64,000 nt of DNA from Mercenaria mercenaria (GCF_021730395.1 NC_069362.1:88614001-88678000); one strand, 5' to 3'; shown: positions 1 through 13,649, counted from the stretch's first letter. The notes: generated by a model from the letters alone, not told the origin. Numbers and translations: made by a program.

Positions 1-286
1 TTGAACAATGTTGTTAATAAATCAATCAATATGTCGTTGATAGTAGTTTCAATGACATTGTTTCGTCATATTGTTGTTTTTCCGAAATACCAATCTATAT
101 GCCAAGTTGTTCAAATATAATTATTTTATAAAAGATGTACTATTTGTTTTGAGACAGTTAATAATATTAGATATGTATATACATGTACCAGGTAATTGTA
201 CATAATATAACTGTCTCTGATGAATACATGTATGTGACTTTGAGAGATTATACAAAATAAATTTAAATCGCGATGAAAGAATGTTA
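1..286. other. 3' flank of the fucosyltransferase gene, nothing recognised
   Basis: AT-rich sequence downstream of the minus-strand stop codon. It presumably holds the 3' UTR. I saw no clear AATAAA signal on the minus strand and no other gene. Confidence 0.4.
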
Positions 287-3200
287 TCAATAATCACTGT
301 TCATAGTCTTTTTAACAAATTTGTAGAACTCCTTTTGAGACATAGTTTTGCCACTCTCGTACAAGAGGAGCATTGCAATGGCTTCATGCTTGCCGAAGTT
401 CCATTCCGCTGCCCAGGTGTCTTTATGGATACTGTAATGCCCACTCTCATCAAACCGTCTAGGTGACGGGCACTTGTAATCACTAGCATTAACTTTAAAT
501 ACTGTTTTGCCACCTGATTTAATATATTCATGTACTTTATCACAAACAAAACACTCGTACCCTGTAAAAATTGAGTTATATAGTTTATTTTGATGATCCA
601 TAAATTTTGGAATAGATTTACTACAGAAGTCTGGTGCCCAATCCCTAGACTGAAGTATTTGCTTTAACTTGAGATTTTCAAGTGGCCCATCCTTAAAAGT
701 CATATACTGTTTGTACAGCTTATCGTTGGTGTCAAGCAAACGAATATATTGGACGAGATCTTCTACGTCTTCATAATCCTCTATGACGATTGCAGAGTTG
801 TTGGATGGGAGATATTCCTGCAATGTAAAAATGTCGTATTCACAAAATTAAAGTTATATGATTATATAAAATTTTAAGTTCCGTTTTTAAAATCATAAAA
901 CGGTACAAAATAATGCAAGGTTCCTTAATAATTATTAAAATACTGTCTTGTAATTTATGGTGATAATTTTCTGTTGTGGATTCTGTTTTTCTGTTAAAAG
1001 CTAATAATGTATTTCAGCGGGCAACTTAAAGACTAGAAGGACTAGTGTTTTTGTCATAAAACATACGTCCCCCCCCCCCCCCCCACTATGTATACCTTTA
1101 GCTCTGGCGGCAATTTTGTCCAGCAAAGCGGAACGTGCAACTAGGCTTGGTACTGGATACTCCTGTGAAGTTTCATTGAAATCTGTCCAGCAGTTTGACC
1201 TGTGAAAGCCGGACAAGATTTTTCTATTTTAGCTCTGGCGGCCATTTTGTGCAGCGAAGCGGAACGTGTTGGCGATATGCACAACTAGGCTTGGTACTGA
1301 TCACTCGTGTGAATTTTTCGAAATCCACCCAGCAGTTCGACCTGTGAATGCCGGACAAGATTTTTCTATTTTTAGCTCTGGTGGCCATTTTGTGCAGCGA
1401 AGCGGAACGTGTCGGCGATATGCACAACTAGTCGGTACTGGTCACTCCTGTGAAGTTTCGTCAAAATCCAGCCAGCAGTTTGACCTGTGAAAGCCGGACA
1501 AGATTTTTCTATTTTTAGCTCTGGCGGCTATTTTGTGCAGCGAAGCTGAACGTGCCGGCGATATGCATAACTAGTCTTGGTACTGATCACTCCCGTGAAG
1601 TTTCGTCGAAATCCAGCCAGCAGTTTGACCTGTGAAAGCCGGACAAGATTTTTCTATTTTTAACTCTGGCGGCCATTTTGTGCAGCGAAGCTGAACGTGC
1701 CGGCGAAATGCACAACTAGTCTTGGTACTGATCACTCCCGTGAAGTTTCGTCGAAATCCAGCCAGCAGTTTGACCTGTGAAAGCCGGACAAGATTTTTCT
1801 ATTTTTAGCTCTTGCGGCCATTTTGTGCAGCGAAGCTGAACGTGCCGGCGACATGCACAACTAGGCTTGGTACTGATTACTCCTGTGAAGTTTCGTCGAA
1901 ATCCGGCCAGCAGTTTGACTTGTGAAAGCCGGACAAGCTTAATGCGGACGGACGGACGGACGGCGAAGGCAAAAACAATATGTCTCCCCCAACTATGGGG
2001 AAGACATAATTATTAAGTCTAATGATTTGGTATTCATTTCACATAATTCAGCTGCAGTTACAGAACATTTCTTTGTACTACTGTGAAATAATGAGGCAAA
2101 AGTGATATACTGATTCTGAAATGTTATTTAGCTGCATCATAAACGTTCGTTTAAATAAAAATGTAATGTGTTACAGAGGATATCTGTTTGAAGTCTGATA
2201 TCAAAATATATTGTCATCGATAATTAAGGTATTAGGCCTCTAATAGTAATGTTTAAAAAATGGCATTTGCTGGGTATATTCGTACAGTTGACTGTGCTTC
2301 GCACTTAATTGCAAATTTTTAAAAACTTTTACCGTGCCGTTTTTTTTTATAAATTTTGTGTAATTTATGGTATTTCCTCAAGCTCAAGTAGAGACAAATT
2401 TCAAAGTGGTGCCCTTTATCCAAAACGTTTGCAGAGAATTCATTATACCATTGTTTTTTATGAAAGAAACATCAAACTATTGGTAAACAACTATAAAACT
2501 TAAAATAAAATCTGTCAGTATCGCTATTTCTAGGGTACCTCGAGTAAACGGATTTAATGAGACAGAATTCTAACTCCAACATTGAAAAATTAAGGTCGAA
2601 TCCTGTGGGTCTGTTTTGAATTTTGCTCACTTCATTCAAAAATAACCTTGGGGCAGAAGTAAAACCTACCAACATTTCTTCCACAATATGTAATCTAAAG
2701 AATGAAGGCAAAATAGAGAACTTTTACCGCATGTAACTCAGTATTTTTAAAGATGTCTAACTCTACCTCTTCTGTTTCGGAGGTAAATTCACTTTGAACA
2801 GCAGGAAATCGCTTATCAAATGATTTTTTTTCAACTTTTGTACAATAAATCAATAACAAGTCTTGAAAGAAGTAAAAATTTACAAGAAGAAAAGGAAAAT
2901 AAGGAAAAAAAAATTTGGTCCCAGTGGGGCTTGAACCTACGCCCCCCCCCCCCCCCCCCCCCCTGAAAATTGCAGTCAAAGTAGGTTTATGGTAGAAATT
3001 GAATACTCTTCAAAAAGGAGGTTCTCTATTATGGGCCTAATACCTTATAGGTTATAACACACTAAATAGTTGTTGTTCTTTATTCTATATAAAATTGACC
3101 TATTTCCAATGGCCGCAGCACACATCAGGACCCATTTTAAATGTCTGTAATCTACATTTTCTTGAAGAATATTGTCAGTGATAAATAAAAGTCAAAAGAA

Positions 3201-6200
3201 AAGTGGGGGTCATGTTTGATGCAAGAAAAATAATTTCAGTCATACACACAAACTGCAAAATCATTTTAAAAATACTGGTGGTATATGAAAAATTTTGTCA
3301 TGTTGTTATTTCATGATCAAAATGCTATCTACATGTCAAGCATAGATCTGTTATGTGATTTTACCAAAAAAATTGCAAAGAAAATAAGGAAAATAGCTCT
3401 ACACAGCTCTACTTTTTTTTTTTCGCGCCATTTTCCTATTCAGTGTCTGTATGCCTTAAGACCTCTGAAAATATCGAATTGCCTTCATTTTCGATGACGC
3501 TATACTTCGACATCACACTGAAAACAAGTAAGTTTTTTTTATTTCCTATTGATTTGTGAAAATAAACGAATTTTCTGTTAATCACATTCTTACGGATTAA
3601 AATGAGACCGATACTTTTTGAAAAAAAATCGTATTTTTTTCAGGCTGACCGTGTAACATTATGCACGCGCTAAATAACTATGGGCACATGTACAATGATA
3701 TCAAATATTGTTTTCTTCGGTCCGTGAAATCAACATGACGCCATTTTTGAAAAAAAAAAACAACAACCTAAATACTTTAATTTCTGAACAAATGTCTTGG
3801 CTTATAGATAGTGACCAATGTCAATACTTTATTGATATCATATGCATATATGTATCCTTTCGGGGCAATGTCGACAGTTCTTTGAATGTCACCGAAAGCT
3901 TACTTTTAGGACAAGGTCGGATAAGAAAATGAAAAAAAACACATTTAAGGAAATCCCGAAATACCCTGACACATAAAACTGAAGAATGATAATTTATCAC
4001 GAGTTAAACTAGGAAATATTGATCCAGGAGCTAAGATGAATCACTGAATGTCGTGCGAAAACGAGATAACACAGCAGGAAACAAACATGGAAACTTCTTC
4101 GGAAATGAAAACTAGATTAACATGCTTGCACATTACGTAGTGTTGCTTTGTTGTCTTGTGAAGACGATATATTTTTGTCTGCACAAGATTCAGCATGAAT
4201 GGTTTAGTTCGTCGTTCATTTTCATTATACTTTAGGTGGAAAAATAATTTGAGAATGTGGTCAATTTAATTAATATTTTCTTGTGCGGTTATAAGTGTGA
4301 TGATTATCGCTCGTCGTTGAAAACCCGACAAATATTTCATAAAAACGGAACACGGTGGATGAAGATAACAGTAACTATTGTATGACACACTGATGGGTAT
4401 TGTTATAAAACCCGTTTTACAATGATTGCAATATATTGCTTTTGTTAAGCCCTATTGTAGTAGTCAAAAGGCAATAAAATCCTAAATTATCACACTACTT
4501 GTGTTAATCGTATAGCATCCGTTGACATCAGTAATATATCATTTAACGAACAAATAAATCAAGTACTTATTTGGTTATGTATGGGACACGTGTGAGCCAG
4601 ACTAATCTCCAAATGCAAAATATTTATTTGTAAAAAAGCTAGTATGCAGCCCATTGTCGATTTAATTTCGTAAAAAATAGTTACTTCAACATGTTTTAAC
4701 CTTTTAAGCAATGGTCACATTTACGTTCACGCACGTAGTTGGTCGTAGTTAATTTTAAACGTAGTTTGTCGTACGTTGAAGTACGTGTAAGTACGAACAA
4801 CTACGTTCAACTACGAGTAAATCGGGTAGGGTTAACTAGGGTATCACTACGTCTTACCACGAGTTACTACGTTACACTACGTATATACTACGATCGAAGT
4901 ACGAACAACTGCGACAAATTACGATCAACTACGCTGAGCTACGGAAAAGCATTTAGCCGTAATGGAGTCCTAGTTTAGTTTAGCCGTAGTGGAGCCCTAG
5001 TTGATCGTAGTTGAACCGTACTGTCGATGCGTTTTTCTTGTACTACGATCAAAAACGATACACACTACTGTTAAGTACGATCAAGTACGTTTAACTAAGA
5101 TCAACTACGTTCAAACTACGGGCACAGTAGGGTCAAAGCATCGTAGTTAATCGTAGTCAGATTTTGAACATGTCGAAAAATTATTTGCTTACTACGGACA
5201 AATCATAAGTTCGAACTACGATCATTACTACGTTTGACTACGATTATCTACGTGTAACTACGCTTAGTTCGATCAACTACGATCAACTACGATCATTCCT
5301 TACTACGATTAACTACGTGTAGTGTGACCACGCCATTAGAAAGTTCGTTCAAATGTAATTTTATGATATCAGGATTTGCTTAATTTTACCAGAAATATTT
5401 ATCGATGCTCATCGATTACAAAATGACAGACAGTTGCTCCCCCTTTACATGTATAGCCAGCAAGAAAATAGTATATCGGATCCTCTATCTGGTACAAAAT
5501 TACTATTTTTACACTAATTAATTTAGGTGAATGATGAAACAAATTCTACCAATTTAGACATCAGTCTCATCGTGTGACATGATAGATCAGTGGTAGAGGT
5601 TCGCCTCCGGATCGAGAGCTCCGCACCGGAAAGAGAGAGTGACAGAGAGACAAAGAGACAGAGACAGAGAGGTCGCAGTTAGGCAGAGTACCTGGTCCAG
5701 CGAAGATACTTTATTCCTGAAAGATAGATCTTCAGATGACGATAAAGCATTGCAGCTAGTCCAACGCAGAGAATTTATTCTTGAGAGAGTGTCCTCATAT
5801 AACAACCTTTTAATCAAGCGATGTTTCTCATTACAAATCTGGTGCAGTCGTTATGCGCATGTCACAAAATCATTATAAATTTTTAAAATAAATTTGTGCA
5901 TGTCCGCACGCTTTTAGTGTATAATATGTATAATATACTGACTAAAGATAGGGTTAGGATTACCATGGTTACAAAATATATACATTAAAGATACTAGACA
6001 TTCAAATCGCTTAAATCCGGTATATACCGGTGTCTGTAATATATCACAGACTCACAAGATCTGTTTTTGGTCACGGTCTTAATCAAGTTTCTTTTTACCA
6101 CAACCGAGATTTTCGGACTTAATCGTATGTTTGTTATATAAATTTTAAATTTATAAATGGATAGTTTAACGTTTTACTCTGCATAATGCAGAGTGAGTTG

Positions 6201-9200
6201 TTGGTGCAATAGCTCTTCTGTCGTTTCTTTTGCATAGAACACAGTAGAGGTGTTGAAAATATTGAAAAGTAAGACAATTCATCTCACGTATGTCGAAAGA
6301 AGGCAGCCGTTACACTTTGTATGGACACATGTTATTGCTTTTGCTTTTCCTGTGTACTACAGTAACTTGACAGTTATGTATATGCTATGCATCTATATCA
6401 GTCATTACATCAGTTAGGATTTAAAAAAAACATTGCATCTTTGATTTTTTTCAAGTTAACATTGATCTCAGAAATCGTTGATGACTACAATTTGTATCTT
6501 CGAACAGTCAACTGCACCTGCCATGACTTAACGTTTGGGTCAAAAGTCTGAAATCGCCCTAGCGATACTATTATACATGCACAGCTGGTCGAACTGATTG
6601 CAGGATTCTAGCCTAGCTATATATGTTCTAACTAAATTACCCTCTGTATCCCGCACCAAATCGTCTTAGTTTCACAATACCTACGGCTTAAGCACAGTTT
6701 AAGGAACACAAAAATGAATATTTTATCAACATCTATAAAAAGTATCAAGAATACAGTAAACCTAAATATGGTTGGTGAAATTTACACTAAATCAAATCAA
6801 AAATGCCGAACAAATATTTCATAGAAATGTTTAACAGAAAGTGAAAAATGCGTCCGAATTTTCTAAATGTGGTTTATCTTTTCTTTTCAAGGATTCATAA
6901 AGTGCAGCAAAACGCATTATGATAAAACCTAAGAACGATTTACGTCAATGTAGCCGTGTATTGTAATTTAGAAGAGAATAAATTGTTTTGCCCGTTTGAT
7001 AACCCGGAAGTAATAGCGTCATTTATCCGAAAAACATAGAATAAAGTCCGCATCCGGCATACGGACACGTGAATCAAACTACAATGTATAACAATAAATG
7101 GCAAAATTTGTGTTAACTGATAAAACCGACAACGTTTCTATCTTTCTTATAAAGTTAAAGAATGTGACGATTAGCATTTAGTACTTGATTGCACTGGTTT
7201 TCCATACAGTCAGTTTAGGGTCTTAAAAATAGCTGCCATGGTTACAGTGAGATTATTTATAAACCACGGTCAATCATCTTAAGTGGTTGATAGAAGAGGT
7301 CTGTACAGGTTTAAACGAATACTCAGTTTTGTTTTCTGACTGTCTGTAAATATTGCAACGTTTATGGAGGCCTATAACGAAGGTAAAAATAATAACAGCA
7401 GCAATATCTTGTGAAAGTTATTGAAAATATTTAGTACAAAATGGTCATCTCAAATCTAAATTTGTATCAAATACAAATATCTGTTTATGTTTCATAATCA
7501 TGGTGGCACTAAAACCAACCAATATATATTATATTAAAAGCGAACATGCTTTCTTCCGTTTGTACGTTTTAGCAATATAGCACTTTAACAACAGGCAAAA
7601 GCATTCTTTGGATTTCTCGCCAGTAACTACATTACCAGATCGTAACGTACACGTACGAATTAGCAGTAAGATATTCCTCAATACCATCCTGAAATAACTG
7701 TCCATAAGTTTTTGCATGGTCTTAGATATAAATTCAATTTGCAGTGAGCGTAAAATAACTGTTACCTTGATACTTACTTTAATATTAGGAGCACCAAACA
7801 CAATTGGTACTGATCCGAGACGTAGGGGTCTCCATAATTTTTCTGTAATATAATCTTCACAAACATAGTTCTCCATAGCCAAAGCGAACTTGTAACGCGC
7901 TGCAAATCGGAAGAATTCTTGGTCGTCTAGTGGGGCCATGTTGTCGTGGAATCTTAGTCTGGAAAATGATACTTGTTTTAATATGATGAGAATACAGTAA
8001 AGTATATTGACAGTTAATGAGGAAATGTGTTTGCAGACCTTGAAATATTCTGAAAACTCTTTGTAACAAAACGCTGTGATTAAAGTTACCGAAAACAAGT
8101 CTATTTAGAATTAAAGGAGTTCTCCATTTTTTTTTTTGGATCTACAAAAACTTATTTTAGACATAAGAACTGTCAATTTTCTGGTCTGAATAAGACACTG
8201 GATACAAATAAGGGCCGAGTGAAAATGGACTATCTACCATGATGGGTGCTATGAGCACAACAGTGTGTTGTATACGAGCTTACAAATATTGATACATTTA
8301 TATTTCTTGTAAAACAAAACTAAAGAAAACACTGTCCTCATAAGAAAGTAAATGGAATCTAAATCCTGTTCAGCTGTATTAAGCAAAGTGGGCATGATAT
8401 ATTAACTGGCTATTTATTGTTTTCTTTTTACTGAAATGTTTTAAAGTACTTTAAACAAACAGTTTATATGAAGAAAATGGAAATGAATTAGAACCATGCA
8501 ATCTACAACCGACGTCGTTCTGAAACGACTACTGTTTTGTTCACCAAATAGGACTTTTCGTGAATATTCCGGCTCAAATTTGTATTAATCAAGAAGTTAC
8601 CTAGGTGGTGTACCAAACTTCTTAAATATATGAGCCGCACCATGAGAAAACCAACATAGTGCATTTGCGACCAGCATGAATCTGCGCAGTCTGGTCAGGA
8701 TCTATGCTGTTCGCTTTCAAAGCCTATTACAATTAGAGAAACCGTTAGCGAATGCAAATGCACTATGTTGGTTTTCTCATGGTGCGGCTCAATTATCTTT
8801 AACTGTCTTGAAGTTCCACATTTTGATGTATGACATGAAAGGTTGTGTTTAATACTTACAGGGAAATCTAGGAATATCTTTTTATAGAAAAAAGGAACTA
8901 CACAGAGTTTGTATTGAAAAGAATTATAATTCACGATAATATCTTCTTATGTATTTTCTTGCAAAGTTCTTCAGAAATTATTCTATCTTGACGAAAATCC
9001 TTGAGCCTATCGGATATAGCCGCCAGCCGGAACTAACAGGAAACCACAAGTACCATAATTTATGCTTGTAGCTTTTTTGTCTTCTTCTTAAAATATTAAA
9101 CAAATTTTGGCAGACCCTACGCATTTAGCTTAAATTGGATGAAGGAAGAAGTATAAAAGTTACAGACATTTTTATAATCATGTCCTCATTCCTTTTTATG

Positions 9201-12200
9201 TAATAACAGATATATATTTACAGACATTTCGACTTAAACTTCTCAATGCTAAATATGTTTTTTGCTCAGCATTAGTCTCAATGTTCTTTTCTAATTTTTT
9301 TTAATCTTCCCAAAACATATCTAAAATTTGAATCACTTGCAGACCATGTCTGATTTAATCCCAAATAGTATTTGTAAACTGTTTTCAGCGTACAGTTTAT
9401 ACAAGATGCAGTATTTTCAATTTTCAGCTTTTTTCATAGATTATTAAAAGACTGAAATGGGATATAAATAAAACATTTCATGATGGTAACCGATATAAGA
9501 TTTTTTGTTTTAAAAAGGGATAAAAATAATGTATTGCACCGAATACGGTCTATTGCTAGTACAGTAAGTTGTCTTAATAAATCCATTATCTATTTTTTTT
9601 TTACCTTCGAGCCATTTTCTTGTTTTGTAAGCAGGTGCCGTAAGAGTCAACAGGTATATGTTTTTGCAAAACTTTCACAAAACTGTCTCTATCGGAAGGA
9701 ACATCGCAGTCGCTTTGCAAATATAAAACTGGCGCCAAGCCAAGTTTGCGAAGTCTATTTTTATCCACCAATGGCAGAACGTACTTCTTGTCTTGCAACC
9801 ATTCAGGACACTGTAACCATTGCGTAGTAATTGGATAATCAGACTGCATACTATAAGTGGAAGTAAAGTTGAAGATAGATAAAGCCGGCTCGTGTAAAAG
9901 AATGTAGGCATTTCTTGGAGATTCCTCGTGCATCAAGGCCCAGAGGTGATGAGGTTTTCTTGGAAGCGGCAGGTTATATGGTTTAAAATTGGAACCATAA
10001 AACAGAAAAGCCTGTAAGCAAAATATAATAGAGGCTGTTACATGTACTTTGTCAACATAATCGCTGGACTCATTGTTTAACTTGAAACATCGGTGTAAAA
10101 TTAATTTTGATCATAGTTGAAAATAGGTAAATATCTACTTACGGTGACTTAAAAAACACTTATTTTCCTATTTCAAGAAAAGTTTTGAAAAGAATGACAT
10201 AAAATTTAGTGCCAGTGTATCAAACGAGGGGACACAATTTAGCGTTTCAACGGTCAAATAGGTAGCACGTTATTACCTCGCTTCCGTAATTTTAGTGAAA
10301 TATGTAAACGAACTGAACTTCTTTTCTTCTACTACTTTGCAGTGGATTGTATCTCTTTTTCTCTTTCCTCTTTTGACATTTGTTTCACGCAAGAAGGTCC
10401 AAAGACTTCTTTTCACATTTAAAAAAAATGAGTAAGTGCTCTAGCAATCAAGAATGTATGTGAACGAAAGATTTTAAACAAATATTATATACATCCACGG
10501 CCCTCCTTTATATTTTGTTCTTATTGGAGGGCGTGACCATTTGTTGCTGCATATCTACTTCACATAATAATGTAAAAAAATACAATCCGGACATAATATT
10601 TCATGTATACTCACAGACGTGTCGTGATGATTTTGAAATTCTCTTTTATTTGTCAGTCTACATTTATTTTCTCCACAGTGTCTAATTTCGTCTACATCTG
10701 TATATACCGAATCCCACCAGAGCAGAATAGGGATATCAATTTTGCCAGGCCATAATCCCGATAGGGTCTTGTTCTTCGCTTTTGGCAGATTTACTTGTTT
10801 GAAAGACCTATAACTTTGCTTCTCTGAGGCTGAAATTGAGTACAGTCAAGTTAACAGCAACAGCCTAACAGACTTAACTACATCAACGACTTACACGAGT
10901 CGCTTCTCTCAGTCAGTCAGTTCTCAATCAAAACGTGACGCAGAACTTTTGAAGTCTGAGCTTTTAATGAATTAGAACAGTATAATGATACTGACACACT
11001 GCATCATTTGAACATGTTTTGGCACTGTCCATAGGTATACTTGCATAACAGTTGCTAAAAGCAAGGAAAATTATGATGAGCGCCAAAATATAAAATAAAG
11101 GCGTAACTTTGCTGGCATAAAACTCGTAAACAATTCTGAACAAGTAAGCAAACAATGTTATTGTACTTACTGTAATACCAGACCAGCTGAATTAAGATCA
11201 CACATATTATCACGAGTGTCACACACCGCTTTGTAAACCTGCAAACGACACAGATTCCTTTAAGTTCAACATCATGTTATATATATTTTATAATTCTAAG
11301 TAAATTATATATCATGGTAAAGTAAATTTGCTGCTAATTTCTAAAACAATTAACGGTAATGTTCGTGGTGTCTTAACGCCATAATTATGTTGTTTAATTG
11401 TAGCAGTCTTAAAATATGTTTTATTAACAGTCAACAACAATGATATTTTTTTTAATGTTACGATTTTTCAATCAAGTTCTTGCCTCATAGTGAAAGTCCA
11501 TTTTTTAATTCTCAAGTCCGAGGATCGGGTGCAAGTTCAACCTAAAATAAATGTATAAATGGTCTTCAAGTTAACTAACATTTAGATATTTTCATATTAA
11601 ACATATAAGTGATGATTATTAAGTTAACGCAACAATGATGCTCAGTCAATATAAATAGTTCAAACATGTGAAGAAGTATTGTTATTTGAGATGTGTCATT
11701 CTGCTCGCGACAACCGGGTTCTGTGGTACTTCTATTGAAGCCCAGTTAAAAGTGGAATGAAATATTACATTGATGTTCATTTTTGATAACCTCTGTATTT
11801 CACAAACTGTCATAATGCTATTTTGTCTAATGTGCACTTCAAAAGAAATAACTGATCATATGTCCTAATAAAACTATCTGAGTTGATATTTTCAGCGAAA
11901 CAAATACAAAAGTTCTTTTGAACCAAGGTATATCGGATATGAAGTTAGGAGGCATTTTCTTGAAACCAGATGCTCTCACACTGTTTGTTTATCGCTGATC
12001 GTTCACCTTATCTCGAAAACATCTAACATATAGACGAATCATTCACTGAACTTTATGTTTTATGTTGCTATTCTAAGGTCATGCTAAAATATTTATCTAA
12101 AGTTATTTTAAGCAATAATGTTTAAACCAAAACTGAGGTTTAATAACGAGATTGCATTGACTTGTGCAGATATAAAGGCAATGCAAATCGCAAAAGTGAT

Positions 12201-12388
12201 AATGTATATCAGTTAAATGACATAAAGAGTTATTTGTATGCAGGTTGTAAATGATCAGGAGTGACAATATTATCAGATAAGAATGAAGTAATAAATAGTT
12301 GTCAGTGATATGATTATTTAATGTGTACATAAATCGTCAAATAAAATAGTTTATATCCAGTGATAGCCTCTTACCTCGCAAATCGCAT
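287..12388 (-). CDS. FUT10: alpha-1,3-fucosyltransferase, FUT10/FUT11 type (GT10), six coding exons
   Basis: Family role: a type II membrane enzyme of the secretory pathway that transfers fucose from GDP-fucose; vertebrate FUT10/FUT11 are reported to act on EMI-domain proteins. Exons on the minus strand: 12388-12375, 11238-11171, 10829-10615, 10011-9605, 7958-7778 and 817-287. Every junction has GT and AG and the phases fit, giving 471 aa, close to the roughly 480-490 aa of the family. Residues 1-27 are a short basic N-terminus plus a hydrophobic anchor ([16 protein letters not shown]). Then come [35 protein letters not shown] and [12 protein letters not shown]. Exon 5 carries the GT10 signature [22 protein letters not shown]. 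The last exon begins EYLPSNN and contains GYECFVCD, typical of this subfamily. The AP(V/L)LYLQSDCD segment resembles FUT10 slightly more than FUT11, so the exact symbol is uncertain. Introns, especially the last, are full of repeats. The mRNA ends and promoter were not located. Confidence 0.9.
1065..2010. repeat. minisatellite-cored dispersed element, about six units of 144 bp
   Basis: About six units start near 1099, 1230, 1374, 1516, 1662 and 1806, each opening with AGCTCTGGCGGCCATTTTGT and closing with GTGAAAGCCGGACAAG. The array ends in a GGAC microsatellite near 1950. Both borders carry a similar C-rich piece followed by AACTATG or CACTATG; on the right it can fold back on itself (TGTCTCCCCC against GGGGAAGACA). 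A tandem core, microsatellite and special ends match the 'pearl' elements described in bivalves, which may be Helitron-related. It lies in the last fucosyltransferase intron. The unit length is a multiple of three, so repeat-encoded open frames appear that are not genes. Confidence 0.75.
2226..3046. mobile_element. TA-flanked MITE-like element with a tRNA-like B box
   Basis: The left end AAGGTATTAGGCC is matched inverted by GGCCTAATACCTT at the right end, with an imperfect continuation (TAATAG). TA flanks both sides, as for Tc1/mariner relatives. On the minus strand near 2928-2939 the interior contains GGTTCAAGCCC, a good match to a Pol III B box, next to a run of about 22 C. No coding capacity is seen. 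It lies in the last fucosyltransferase intron. Confidence 0.6.
3285..4710. other. intron sequence with no recognised feature
   Basis: AT-rich part of the last fucosyltransferase intron. Short open frames here lack codon structure and recognisable domains. Confidence 0.4.
4711..5336. repeat. block of short ACTACG/CGTAGT words with inverted ends
   Basis: About 626 bp made largely of degenerate 10-14-bp words such as GATCAACTACG and CGTAGTTAATCG in both orientations. Left edge ATGGTCACAT and right edge TGTGACCACGCCAT are imperfect inverted repeats. The block is far richer in CpG than its surroundings. It looks like a fold-back minisatellite or a non-autonomous DNA element whose body has become a word array. 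Confidence 0.65.
5575..5665 (+). repeat. possible tRNA-derived SINE head followed by a GA-rich repeat
   Basis: GATCAGTGGTAGAGG resembles a tRNA D-arm/A box and is followed by a CCTCCGGATCGAGAG anticodon-arm-like piece and then a GAGA/GACA tract. No convincing full cloverleaf or B box was found, so this is tentative. Confidence 0.25.
5666..7777. other. intron sequence with no recognised feature
   Basis: Remainder of the large last fucosyltransferase intron (818-7777). I found no exon, repeat array or RNA gene that I could support. Confidence 0.4.
8631..8791. mobile_element. 161-bp MITE with about 37-bp terminal inverted repeats
   Basis: It starts TGAGCCGCACCATGAGAAAA and ends with the inverted partner TTTTCTCATGGTGCGGCTCA. 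The arms continue through CCAACATAGTGCATTTGC. The short centre has no coding potential. It lies in the fucosyltransferase intron between 7959 and 9604. A clean target duplication is not obvious. Confidence 0.8.
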
Positions 12389-13640
12389 AGCTTCAAACTT
12401 CCTGTGTTGGTATGCCCTACAAATGTATTTTTTTCCACACTGTGAACAAACTATTTAAGTTAAAATATAGCCGAAGAAATAATCACATAACGTTTTTCTA
12501 TATAGTATTTTTTTTTCTAAACGTTAAAAGTAAGTTAGTTCCATACGCTGACTTTCGTTACACTTGACGTCTGTGGAATCTCCAGGATATAGAAAGAACG
12601 TGCGTTCCGCGCGCGCCTGTGTAATTCATTACATCCAACTGTGACAGATGTAGGCTTTTGAAAGCACAGTTATCATCTGGCGTCTGGTTTCGACAGGGGA
12701 ATTCTTGATATATTGTAACACCTGTACCTGTAGAAAATACACTAGACTGATTTATGATGGTTTTGCCATCGTTGAAGGGATTTCAAGTCCGCAGGGGCTA
12801 TCAAGTTGCGTTTTAATTATTCTAATAAAAACCAACACATTATCAACGCTAAATATCAGTTTTATTATTAGTTTTTTGTGTGTGTAAATTTCAAGTACAG
12901 ACTTTTAATAACAAAACTGTTCAAATGAAATTGAATCTAAACATCAATTTTTATTTCAACACTAATTGGTTATAATCAAAATTTGACTAAATTTGCATAA
13001 ATTATATACATGTACATGTACGTGTGGAAAGCGTAAAAACAAATGTATTTTGTAATTTGTTTCTCTTCAACATTTATATTTGCAAAGTATATTCATTTGA
13101 AGAAGTTACTTCTTTACTGAAATTTCACAAACACAAAAGTGGATATTAAAATGATTTGAAAGATGGTTAATGATATTAATATGAAAAAGAATACTTGTGA
13201 TAAGAAATGTTTGGTATTTTCTAAGGTAAAGTAAGCATGTTAGAACTTATGTAGAAAGAAGTCGCCTAATCACAGCATTGATATCAAATTGTTTACATGT
13301 TCTAGTAACAATAATATAAAATAATATACTGCAGGGAGAGTGCCTAACTTTTTCAAGTAAAAAAAATGAGATGCATGCAAATGCCTATATATTTCTCAAA
13401 ATAAAAAAGACAGATTAATATTATTACGTTCTCGTATTTACTCTCCTTTAAGTAACAATGGAACCGGAAACGTCATTGATTTTACATATTGACGTCTAAA
13501 TTTCATATCGTATGCGTGACGTCATGTTATTATGTGCCGTTGCGTTATTTCTTCTTTTATTTACGTTAGTATTATCAATTTTGTTCAGGCTGTTGAACAA
13601 ATTCAATATATTTTTATGATATTTACACGAGAACACAAGT
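12389..13640. other. region upstream of the fucosyltransferase gene
   Basis: Contains the 5' UTR and promoter of the minus-strand gene in principle, but I saw no clear TATA or initiator. A GC-rich patch (GTTCCGCGCGCGCCTG near 12603) is the only CpG-rich spot. No other gene is supported. Confidence 0.35.
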
Positions 13641-13649
13641 ATGTAATTA

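Noticed and set aside
1001-1490. Open frames with repeated SGFHRSNCW-like peptides
   Set aside because: They are translations of the 144-bp minisatellite, whose length is a multiple of three. No other sign of a gene.
2928-2965. A true tRNA gene at the B-box match
   Set aside because: No A box or cloverleaf at the required distance; poly-C interrupts the arm.
5639-5878. Arg- and Asp-rich frame near the GA repeat
   Set aside because: The charge pattern comes from the GACAGAGA microsatellite; no domain follows.
10964-11155. Hydrophobic 63-codon minus-strand frame resembling a signal anchor for the fucosyltransferase
   Set aside because: It starts with TTG, not ATG, and the exon at 11238-11171 supplies a better anchor whose GTAAGT donor and phase join exactly to the exon at 10829. 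The hydrophobic frame lies in the intron.
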